From: Pirellulales bacterium
GTDB taxonomy: Bacteria; Planctomycetota; Planctomycetia; Pirellulales; JAICIG01
Reading direction: 5' to 3'
Assembly (NCBI GenBank): GCA_025924495.1
Contig: JAICIG010000114.1
Location: forward strand, 1 to 18,889
DNA length: 18,889 nucleotides
Shown: piece by piece, positions 1 through 6,861 of the stretch
How the letters are laid out: the number at the start of each line of letters is the position of its first letter
How positions within the stretch are numbered: the first letter of the stretch is position 1
Made by a program: the position numbers and the translations under genes
Notes under the pieces: generated by a model
The model's database searches: none
Told to the model about the DNA's origin: nothing
Seen by the model: the letters and a program-made list of their open reading frames with translations, nothing else

Positions 1-1166
1 CCGCGTTCTGCTCCGACCTCCGAATTCCGACTTCCGACCTCGGCTGCCGCCTCCAGCTTCCAGTGCCACGGTCCGTCGAATGCCGTTTTGCCCGGTTTCA
101 ATCCCAGGGCCTTGCCGGCGCGGCGCAAGGTCTTGGCCGAGATGCCGCAAGTGCGCGCTTGCCGGAACAATTCGCCTGACTCGACCGGGCCTTGGCTGAG
201 GGCCGATAGCAGCCACTCGGCGGCGCCTTCCCGATCGTGCTGATCGGCCACGCGCCGGGCGCTCGGCGGCGAGATCGCGAGGTCGGAAAGTTCCACCGGC
301 TCTGGATCCCAGGCGACTCGCCCCGCTTCGATCCGGAACGCGGCGGCTGGCGGCGTCGGGCCGAGACTGTTTTTAATGGGCAAGAGCAGGCGACGCTCAG
401 GATCGTCGGCGTCGTTGACGGAGAGCCACACGACGGGAGCGATGGCCGCCAGTTCGGCCAGTTCGCGCGTCGCCATGCGTCCGCCGGCAGGGCCACTCAA
501 GCGGGCCAGCACCACGACGGCCGTCTTTGTTCGCACGGCCAGTTCCGCCAGCTTGACCAGCCAGTAATTCTTTCGTGCGCGGCAGGGCGCCGCGTCGAGC
601 CCGCCGGCCCAAGCTTCGAGATTGTCGACGATGAGCAGATTGCAGGCCCGCCCTTCCTGGATGCTGCACTCCAGGGCTGCTATGCGCCGTTCGAGCTCGG
701 CGAACGATTGGTCTTCGCCGGGCTGGGGCCAGCGGAGCGTCGCCGCCGCGACCCGTTCGACTCGCGCGCCGGCCGCATCGAGCCTGGCTCGCAACAGGGG
801 CGCCGGCAGATCGACGGCGTGCGCGATCAGCGCTGCATCGGCATCGCCGGCCCCTTCGCTCACTCGCGCCGCCCATTCCACAGCCAATAGGCTCTTGCAC
901 GAGCCCGCCTCTCCCGCCACCACACACAGCGCCCCGCGAGGCACGCGTCCTCCCGCCAACCACTCGTACGCCGCCGGCTCGACACGATCGGCGCCGATGA
1001 CCGATACCTGCCTCGTCCACTTCTCCGGCGCCGGCCTTCCGGGCGGCGGAATCCACCGCGAAGATTGAATGGAAGGCGGGCAAATAGACAGTGTTTTCTC
1101 AGTCGGCTGCTGAGAACCTGCCTGCACGCGGTCGGGCGCCTGCGCTTTGCCATGTTTGTGCGACAT
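1..1166 (-). CDS. AAA_25 / RepA-like P-loop ATPase (partial, runs off the left edge)
   Basis: An open frame of 388 codons reads from the ATG at 1166 to the window edge with no stop, so the C-terminus is missing. A good Shine-Dalgarno (GAGGA, 1174-1178) lies 7 nt upstream. Residues about 78-265 form a RecA-fold ATPase core. The Walker A is GEAGSCKS (residues 85-92), in which the usual glycine before Lys91 is a cysteine. The Walker B is LLIVD (177-181). Residues about 312-370 look like a wrapped-helix domain (GISAKTLRRAGKALGLK, then PWHWKL), a layout known from planctomycete AAA_25 proteins related to RepA and DnaB-type replicative ATPases. The first 55 residues are low complexity. The last visible residues (EVGSRNSEVGAER) come from a 7-bp DNA repeat. 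The role is probably nucleic-acid linked ATPase activity in replication or repair, but the substrate is unknown. Family placement is inferred from motifs. Confidence 0.8.
   Translation of the reverse strand, partial: MSHKHGKAQAPDRVQAGSQQPTEKTLSICPPSIQSSRWIPPPGRPAPEKWTRQVSVIGADRVEPAAYEWLAGGRVPRGALCVVAGEAGSCKSLLAVEWAARVSEGAGDADAALIAHAVDLPAPLLRARLDAAGARVERVAAATLRWPQPGEDQSFAELERRIAALECSIQEGRACNLLIVDNLEAWAGGLDAAPCRARKNYWLVKLAELAVRTKTAVVVLARLSGPAGGRMATRELAELAAIAPVVWLSVNDADDPERRLLLPIKNSLGPTPPAAAFRIEAGRVAWDPEPVELSDLAISPPSARRVADQHDREGAAEWLLSALSQGPVESGELFRQARTCGISAKTLRRAGKALGLKPGKTAFDGPWHWKLEAAAEVGSRNSEVGAER
14..41. repeat. Four tandem 7-bp units
   Basis: Four direct heptamers follow each other on the plus strand: CGACCTC (14-20), CGAATTC (21-27), CGACTTC (28-34) and CGACCTC (35-41). 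They lie in the 3' end of the ATPase reading frame. Because 7 is not a multiple of 3, each unit shifts frame, so gain or loss of units would change the C-terminus. The array may continue to the left of the window. Confidence 0.75.
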
Positions 1167-1235
1167 TTCTAGATCCTCAGCGATGCTCCGCCGCTCGGGA
1201 ATCGGCGCCCGGGGCGTCGCAATGACGCTCCTGTG

Positions 1236-1266
1236 AAAAACGCCGCCTCGGGCGAGAGGCTTGGCG
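1236..1266 (-). terminator. Rho-independent terminator-like hairpin
   Basis: On the minus strand the order is CGCC, AA, GCCTC, a 6-nt loop TCGCCC, GAGGC, GGCG, TTTTT. This gives a 9-bp GC-rich stem with a two-base bulge and then five Ts (plus-strand As at 1236-1240). It lies about 170 nt past the stop of the small membrane-protein gene and about 70 nt before the start of the ATPase gene. It could end transcription of the upstream gene, or act as an attenuator in the ATPase leader. Confidence 0.55.
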
Positions 1267-1432
1267 CCGAATTTAGGTCGCGGCTGGCTTGGGGCGAGAG
1301 CTCCTCCCCGTCTGCCCGCCAAAGTCGCAGGCAAATTCCATGTGCCGTCCGCCGCGCAAAATGTCACAAAATCAGCGTGCTTGGGCGTTGCGAGGCATCT
1401 TTGACCCCGGGGCGTCAACTCACGCCGGACTC

Positions 1433-2011
1433 TTACTTGCCTTGAGTCCTGCCTGTTTGCTTGCGCGCAGACGAACGAATTGATGCACTATCAGGATTTT
1501 GTGTGAGGGTCGCCATGTTGATGCGCGTTCGACCGCCGCCGCCGCTGCGATTCGTCTCCACATGAATGCCGGTACTTGTCACCGACTTGACGTCGTAGAT
1601 TCTCCGCAGGGCCGGACGCGGCCATGATTGCCGGCCGTTGTCGAAGTATTCGTTGAGCCAGCCGCTGACCGAATCTCGCACGTACGAGATGCCGTCATTC
1701 GGCTCGACAATCAGGCGACCGCTGGAATCGATGCTCCATTTGCCCCGCATCGTAATTCGCGGTACGTCTGGCCAGGCCGACGTCAGATAGTAGTGTTCCT
1801 CTTGGACGCTGCGATCGGCGGCCAAATGGTAGACGATGCGCGTCTTGGCGGCGTGATCTGGACTAAGATAGGCCCAGCTTCCAACGCAACGCAGTTCCGC
1901 CGGCGTGAGTGGGTCGGGACGCTGCAAGATCAAGGCGACAGCCGTGACGCAAGCGAATGTCGCGGCGACCACGGTCCCTAAGGGCAAGCGGCGCTTTATT
2001 TCTTTACTCAT
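1433..2011 (-). CDS. Hypothetical membrane-anchored protein
   Basis: This gene encodes 192 residues. I chose the ATG at 2011 because AGGGAG lies 7 nt upstream and the product then begins MSKEIKRR followed directly by a hydrophobic segment (about residues 11-28). This is a signal anchor or uncleaved signal peptide with the bulk outside the cytoplasm. The frame is open for 48 further codons upstream, but those residues look non-coding. After the anchor comes a small soluble domain with VGSWAYLSPD, a run of aromatic residues (EEHYYLTSAW) and RGKWSIDSSGRLIVEP. That pattern of W and G spaced by short strands resembles small lipocalin-like beta domains of planctomycete hypotheticals, but this is only a resemblance. 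The tail is Ser/Arg/Lys-rich. No catalytic motif is visible and no function is assigned. Confidence 0.65.
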   Translation of the reverse strand: MSKEIKRRLPLGTVVAATFACVTAVALILQRPDPLTPAELRCVGSWAYLSPDHAAKTRIVYHLAADRSVQEEHYYLTSAWPDVPRITMRGKWSIDSSGRLIVEPNDGISYVRDSVSGWLNEYFDNGRQSWPRPALRRIYDVKSVTSTGIHVETNRSGGGGRTRINMATLTQNPDSASIRSSARKQTGRTQGK

Positions 2012-2480
2012 CGCGCAACTCCCTTTGCACGTGCCAAACGATCGCCACTGCCCAAGGCGGCCACGGTCCGTAACCGCGTTTTCCATCGCTCGGCAATCAT
2101 TCGCAATGCACGGCGAGGGCGGGTTGCGGGGGCCTGGACTGTGCGCGAAATTCAACCCTAGATATTCTTCCTTCGCAATGCCAGTACGCCAAGTTATTTG
2201 CCAATGTCCGAGGATATTGCGGAGCGAGGTTGATCAGCGGCCGCAGTCCTCTTTTTTCGTTGCGCCACATACGTCCTACGTTGGAATGGTCATCGGCAAT
2301 TTCGACGCATCGCCGATATTGCTCGATCGCGTTGCGGCCTTGCTTGCCCGCAGCAAATTGAAGGCCTAAACTCGACAGGCGCGGTCGCATTATCTCGCTC
2401 GGCTCGACCGTCAACTCTCGGAAGCGGTCGCGCGTGCGGAGTCTTGGCAGTTAAAATCGCGAATACCGTGGGGGTGTTGA
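2012..2480. other. Gene-poor gap between divergent genes
   Basis: This 469-bp gap separates the minus-strand membrane protein from the plus-strand HEAT-repeat gene. It must hold both promoters. TAAAAT at 2452-2457 could be a -10 element for the HEAT gene, but no convincing -35 precedes it. The only other content I see is a possible TPR-gene remnant on the minus strand, listed separately. Confidence 0.5.
2097..2414 (-). pseudogene. Possible remnant of a TPR-repeat gene
   Basis: A minus-strand frame of about 105 codons begins only at a TTG (2414), with an ATG nine codons in, and has no clear Shine-Dalgarno. Part of it reads like tetratricopeptide repeats: LSSLGLQFAAGKQGRNAIEQ, then YRRCVEIADDH, then INLAPQYPRTLANNLAYW. 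The spacing of LG, A, AIEQYRR and NNLA resembles TPR units common in planctomycete proteins. The frame is short, lacks a normal start and degenerates at the end, so decay or chance are both possible. I treat it as a weak call. Confidence 0.25.
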
Positions 2481-4790
2481 ATGGCTAGGCTACAAGTTTT
2501 TGCCGCTGCGCTCGCGGCGACTCTGATCGCGGCGCCCTGCGGGGCGACGGAGGAAGTGGAAATCATCGCCGAGTCGGCGCCGGTCAAAGTCCGCGAGACG
2601 ACCGTGGCCACCGTCAAACGCGGCGAGCGCTATCGGCTGGTTCAAAGGAAAGGCGCCTGGACGGCGATCGTCATTGGGGAGGGAGATGACCGCAAGGAAG
2701 GTTGGGTGCTTAGCGACAAGCTGCGCGCCGTGGTCGATCCGTCGCTCACCGATGAGTCGCCGGCGCCCGACGCTCCTTCGCAGGTCTATGCCGCGGCCGA
2801 GTTGGTGCAGATGCCGTTGCGCAATCAGGCAAACTATCTGTTCTTTCGGCTCTCGCTGACCAACGCTTCCGACCAGCCCGCCCGATTGACCATTGCCGAC
2901 CTGGCGTTGCGCATCGGCGAAAAACGGTTGCCATACCTGCGGCCGTTGGCGGGGCCGCTCCCAATCAACGTCACTTTGTTCCGGGGCGAGTATCCACGCG
3001 AGCGGGCCGATTCGCTCCCCTATTTCGAAGATTGCGTGTTCGAGCCGAACGATACGGTCGCGCGTTGGCTGTCTTACGACCTCGCGCCGTTGCGAAGCAA
3101 TCCACGCGAGTGGTTTTCGTTGACGGAGAAACCATGGGTTCTCGAAGGAAAGTTGGGAGAACATCGCTTTACGTTGGATCTTACCGAGAGCGAGTCGCGC
3201 GCCTTGGCGGCGAAGCTGCGGAAGTCGCAGATCGAACCGAGCGTGCGCGTCATCGAGTTCAGTTCCGAGATCAACCTGCTTAATTTCGGCAGCTTGACTG
3301 CAATCGCCGAAAAAGTGCCGACCAGCGATCCCGGGTTCGTTCTGCTGCCGACCAGCCCGAATTGCTCCTTCGAGTACGAAGCTGCCCAGCGTTGGCAAGG
3401 CTGGCTAGGCCGACACAGACGCGACAAGGCGCCGCCGATCGTCGTGCAAACCCCTGGCGTGAATATGACATGGCGAGGCCAGATGCTTCCTACCGCCGCG
3501 TCAGAAGCCGCCGCGGCGCTGGCGGTATTGGGGCGCCGCGCCGGCACGGGCCCGACGCTCGTTCGCCACTTGCACGATGAGCAACTGACGACGCGCATCG
3601 GCGCCGCCGAAGCCATGGGGCCTCACCTGGCTGAAGCTGACGTTCTGACGGAGTTGCTGGCGGCGGTGCAGGACCAGCAGCCAGCCCTGCGAGCGGCGGC
3701 GCTGCGCGCCCTGGGCGACCGCAAGACGGAGCTGCCTGCCAGAGCGAGACAAGAGGAGTCGGCCGACACGGCGGCGGTTGTCGGCGCAATGCGCGCGCCC
3801 GAAGCGGCCATCCGCAATGCCGCGGCTTATGCGGCCGGCGCCTTTAATTGCCCTCGGGCGCGAACGGCGCTGGCGGCCATGCTTGACGACAAAGACAAGG
3901 CGGTGCAACTCACGGCCTGCGCGAGCCTAGGCGAGCTGAAAGCCAAAGAGGGCGTTGAGAAATTGCAAGCTCTCCGGGCGAGCCCCGATCGGCGGCTCAG
4001 TACCGCAGCGCTCGATGCGCTGCAGGCTATCGGCCAGTTGTCGGAGGTCGATGCGCTGTTGGAGAAGATCAAGTCGGGCCATGCCTCGGGGACCGAGTTG
4101 CAGGCGCTCGCCAAGACTAAGGACCGCCGCGCCTTGCCTGCAATCGTCGCCGAGCTGAAAGGCACGAACCTGGCGATGGCGGCCTACTCGCTGGCCGATC
4201 TCGGCGATCGCGAGGCGGTCGGGCCGTTGATCGATGCACTCGAGCGCGCCCGCGGATCCGACCAGATCCCCCTCGTCATCTCGCTGGGAAAACTTGACGA
4301 TCCGCGCGCGATCGAGCCGATTCGCGAGGCGCTGGCAACCGCCGGCGACGGGTTTCGCGGACGGATTTCCTACGTCGAGGCGCTGCTTAAGTTGAACGCG
4401 CCGGGCGCCGTTGATGAGGCCGCCAAGCTGCTGAAGAGCGCCAACAATGCGCTTGAAAAACCGCAGTTGTTGCAAGCGCTCGGCCATCATGGCGGCGAGC
4501 AGGCGATTGCGGTCATCGAGCCGCTGCTCGACGACCGCGAAGTCTGCCGGCACGCCGCGTACGCCTTGGCGTTGCTCGGTTCGCCCAAGGTCTTGCCGGT
4601 GTTGGAGAAGCGATTGCTTTCGGCCGACTATTCCTGCGGGCCACAACTACTGCAAGGGCTCGGACAAAAACCGCAATGGTTCGAGGACCATCACGAGTTG
4701 CTCAAGAAGGCGAGCGACAGTCCCAACGCCGCCACCCAGGCAGCCGCCAGAAAAGTCCGCAAACGCGAGGCGATTGAAATAGACGATTAG
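2481..4790 (+). CDS. Secreted HEAT-repeat protein with N-terminal SH3-like domain
   Basis: This gene encodes 769 residues. The ATG at 2481 is preceded by GGGGGTG and opens a classic signal peptide (basic start, hydrophobic core, cleavage near CGA-TEE at about residue 22), so the protein is probably exported. Residues about 24-86 look like a bacterial SH3 domain (VKVRETTVATVKRGERY, then EGWVLSDKL). Residues about 105-330 form a beta-rich region with no recognised motif. From about 335 to 765 there are many alpha-helical repeats of 30-35 residues of the HEAT or PBS-lyase type (for example DKDKAVQLTACASLGELKAK and LDDPRAIEPIREALATAG). Such solenoids are protein-binding scaffolds. No enzyme motif is visible. 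The partner is unknown, and the two flanking genes point away from or towards it, so it is probably monocistronic. Confidence 0.85.
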   Translation: MARLQVFAAALAATLIAAPCGATEEVEIIAESAPVKVRETTVATVKRGERYRLVQRKGAWTAIVIGEGDDRKEGWVLSDKLRAVVDPSLTDESPAPDAPSQVYAAAELVQMPLRNQANYLFFRLSLTNASDQPARLTIADLALRIGEKRLPYLRPLAGPLPINVTLFRGEYPRERADSLPYFEDCVFEPNDTVARWLSYDLAPLRSNPREWFSLTEKPWVLEGKLGEHRFTLDLTESESRALAAKLRKSQIEPSVRVIEFSSEINLLNFGSLTAIAEKVPTSDPGFVLLPTSPNCSFEYEAAQRWQGWLGRHRRDKAPPIVVQTPGVNMTWRGQMLPTAASEAAAALAVLGRRAGTGPTLVRHLHDEQLTTRIGAAEAMGPHLAEADVLTELLAAVQDQQPALRAAALRALGDRKTELPARARQEESADTAAVVGAMRAPEAAIRNAAAYAAGAFNCPRARTALAAMLDDKDKAVQLTACASLGELKAKEGVEKLQALRASPDRRLSTAALDALQAIGQLSEVDALLEKIKSGHASGTELQALAKTKDRRALPAIVAELKGTNLAMAAYSLADLGDREAVGPLIDALERARGSDQIPLVISLGKLDDPRAIEPIREALATAGDGFRGRISYVEALLKLNAPGAVDEAAKLLKSANNALEKPQLLQALGHHGGEQAIAVIEPLLDDREVCRHAAYALALLGSPKVLPVLEKRLLSADYSCGPQLLQGLGQKPQWFEDHHELLKKASDSPNAATQAAARKVRKREAIEIDD

Positions 4791-4806
4791 CGGCTTAAGA
4801 AGCTCG

Positions 4807-4824
4807 GACGATCCGCCAATCGTC
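4807..4824. terminator. Short hairpin between convergent genes
   Basis: GACGAT (4807-4812) and ATCGTC (4819-4824) form a perfect 6-bp stem with the loop CCGCCA. It lies between the stops of the HEAT and LRR genes. There is no T-tract on either side, so it is a weak candidate for a shared terminator. Confidence 0.25.
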
Positions 4825-4855
4825 TGCGCCCGATTTGATGCATTTCCATAGAAGC

Positions 4856-5692
4856 CTACCAGGGCGAGTGACTTATCCTGCATGCTGGGAGGGCGATCTT
4901 AAGCGCCGCCACGCTTTCGCGCGACACGGGAAGCCCGTGCAATTCCAGCGAACTGAGCGACTTGAGCTCGGTTAGTTCCGCAAGCCCGACTGAACTCACG
5001 CGCGTGCCATACAGGAACAGGGACTTCAAGGATTGCATCCCTTTGAGATGAACCACGCCAGCATCGGTCACTCGTGTGACGCGAAGGTTCAACGATTCGA
5101 TCATGGGAAACCCTTTCAGGCGCGCGAGGCCATGGTCTGTGACTTTGGTTCCACCTAGATTCAAGGATCGAATCTCCGTCATCTCCTCCAAGTGGGCAAG
5201 GCCGGAATCGGTTAAGCCGGTCCCCATCAGCGACAATTCGTGCAGGCCAGTAAGTCCTCTCAGCTCGGCCACGCCGGCGTCGGTTATTCTTGTGTAGCCT
5301 AGATCCAGTTTCCTGAGCGACTTAAGGCGTCCCACATGGGCCATGCCGGCGTCGGTTACTGACGAGTTGTAGAGATTCAACTCGGTAAGATGCGCGAGTC
5401 CGCCGAGCTGCGTGATGGCCTCGTCGCCGGCCTGCGTACGCCGAAAGCTCGCGCTGACCACGCGGTCGAAATAATCCCTTCCCAGCCAGCGCCTCAATGA
5501 ATCGCTGGGAAAGCGCCACGCATTTTCATAGACAACGGCGCCGGCGTGGGCTTCGACGGCTGTAACGGAGACGCGCTGTTTGCGAGCCTGGTTCACCTGA
5601 ACAGCAATCCAAACACAAAACGCCGTAACGGCCCAGAACAGCGTTCTGAGGCTGAATTGCGCCCAGCGCTGCTTGCGCGTAGGTCGTGTCAT
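4856..5692 (-). CDS. Membrane-anchored leucine-rich-repeat protein
   Basis: This gene encodes 278 residues. The start is the ATG at 5692, although no strong Shine-Dalgarno is seen. A basic N-terminus is followed by QFSLRTLFW and a hydrophobic segment (about residues 13-34), a membrane anchor typical of planctomycete surface proteins. After a linker, residues about 88-262 hold seven repeats of about 24 residues with the pattern LxxLxxLxLxxTxVTDAGLxxL (for example LRKLDLGYTRITDAGVAELR). This is the ribonuclease-inhibitor-like LRR class abundant in planctomycetes. Such domains bind proteins, and the ligand is not known. The stop is a TAG at 4856. The start lies 84 nt past the end of hemH on the same strand, so co-transcription is possible but not shown. 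Confidence 0.85.
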   Translation of the reverse strand: MTRPTRKQRWAQFSLRTLFWAVTAFCVWIAVQVNQARKQRVSVTAVEAHAGAVVYENAWRFPSDSLRRWLGRDYFDRVVSASFRRTQAGDEAITQLGGLAHLTELNLYNSSVTDAGMAHVGRLKSLRKLDLGYTRITDAGVAELRGLTGLHELSLMGTGLTDSGLAHLEEMTEIRSLNLGGTKVTDHGLARLKGFPMIESLNLRVTRVTDAGVVHLKGMQSLKSLFLYGTRVSSVGLAELTELKSLSSLELHGLPVSRESVAALKIALPACRISHSPW

Positions 5693-5776
5693 GATGAAAT
5701 ATCCAGCTTCAATTCAACTCCGGGCGAATTGACCGAGGCGTTTGCCCCTGAATCGTAAGTCCGCAACCGCCGTTCG

Positions 5777-6811
5777 TCAGCCTTTCGGCCGCGTGACTTC
5801 ATACAGGCAGCAGTCGGCGGGGCAGAGGTCGGGGCAGGCGCCTAAGAGGCCGAGGGTACGACGATGGGGCGAGGCGGTCATGCGCTCCTGGATCAGCTCG
5901 CGGATCATGGCGATGAACCTGGGATGCACGCCGGCTGTGCCGGCTCGTACCATGTTCAGGCCGAGCTCATGGCACAACTGTTGCGCCTCGGTGTCGAGAT
6001 CGTAAAGCACCTCCAGGTGATCGGAGATGAATCCGATCGGCGTCACGACCACGTCTTTGGCGCCTTCTGCCGCGAGCTGGCGCAGCACGTCGTTGACGTC
6101 GGGCTCCAGCCATGGCTGCAGCGGCGAGCCACTACGGCTTTGATAGACGAGTCGCCCGTCGCTGCGGCCGATCGCTTCGTCGACGAGCCGGCATGCTTCC
6201 CGCAATTGGTCTTCGTAACGGCAGTTTTGCGCCATGCCGAGCGGAATGCTGTGCGCCGTATAAAGCAGCCGCGCTGCCGCTCGCCGTTCAGCGGGAATTT
6301 GAGCCAGCGCATCACTCACTCGCTCGGCCATGACTTCGATGAACAGCGGGTGGTTGAAAAACGCTCGCAGCTTGTCGACCTGCGGCGCACCGGCGCCGAC
6401 TTCGGCTTGCGCTTGCTCGATGTTCTCGCGATATTGCCGACAGCCCGAGTAGGAACTGAAGGCCGAGGTGAAAAAGGCCAATGCGCGGCGAACCCCGGCA
6501 TCTTTCATTTGGCGCAGCGTGTCGGCGAGCAACGGATGCCAGTTGCGATTGCCCCAATAGACCGGCAGCTTAGGCCCATGCCGCTCGAGCTCGGCTTCCA
6601 AGGCGCCTATCAAGGCGCGATTCTGCTCGTTGATTGGGCTTTTGCCGCCGAAGTGATAGTAGTGCTCTGCGACTTCCAGCATTCGCTCGCGCGGCACCGG
6701 CTTGCCGCGCAAGACATTTTCCAGAAACGGCATCACGTCTTCGGGCCGATCGGGACCGCCGAAGGAGACGACGAGCAGAGCATCATAGGGAGCTGCGGCG
6801 GGCGTATTCAT
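5777..6811 (-). CDS. hemH: Ferrochelatase
   Basis: This is a ferrochelatase of 344 residues, a usual length, which inserts Fe2+ into a porphyrin near the end of haem synthesis. Family marks are YDALLVVSFGGPDRPEDV at the N-terminus, SAFSSYSGCRQY, the catalytic histidine in LLYTAHSIPLG (His187) and the metal-site glutamate in GFISDHLEVLYD (Glu267). Cys124 plus a C-terminal cluster (Cys326, Cys330, Cys334, Cys335) recall the four ligands of [2Fe-2S] ferrochelatases known from mycobacteria. Whether the substrate is protoporphyrin IX or coproporphyrin III cannot be told from the sequence. I chose the ATG at 6811 because conserved sequence begins there; the frame extends upstream to a GTG at 6868 with no conserved residues. 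There is no Shine-Dalgarno, and a promoter-like pair sits directly upstream. Confidence 0.95.
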   Translation of the reverse strand: MNTPAAAPYDALLVVSFGGPDRPEDVMPFLENVLRGKPVPRERMLEVAEHYYHFGGKSPINEQNRALIGALEAELERHGPKLPVYWGNRNWHPLLADTLRQMKDAGVRRALAFFTSAFSSYSGCRQYRENIEQAQAEVGAGAPQVDKLRAFFNHPLFIEVMAERVSDALAQIPAERRAAARLLYTAHSIPLGMAQNCRYEDQLREACRLVDEAIGRSDGRLVYQSRSGSPLQPWLEPDVNDVLRQLAAEGAKDVVVTPIGFISDHLEVLYDLDTEAQQLCHELGLNMVRAGTAGVHPRFIAMIRELIQERMTASPHRRTLGLLGACPDLCPADCCLYEVTRPKG

Positions 6812-6818
6812 CACGACG

Positions 6819-6847
6819 ATTATTGGGCTGAGGCGCCTGCCGGGCAA
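6819..6847 (-). promoter_or_regulatory. Candidate hemH promoter (leaderless)
   Basis: On the minus strand TTGCCC (6842-6847) and AATAAT (6819-6824) are separated by 17 nt. Only 7 nt lie between the -10 element and the hemH ATG, so transcription would begin at or next to the start codon. This agrees with the absence of a Shine-Dalgarno. Confidence 0.45.
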
Positions 6848-6861
6848 GCGGTCGCCACGGC

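Noticed and set aside
237..890. Long plus-strand frame opposite the ATPase gene
   Set aside because: It is a shadow in GC-rich DNA; the minus-strand frame has Walker motifs and a ribosome-binding site.
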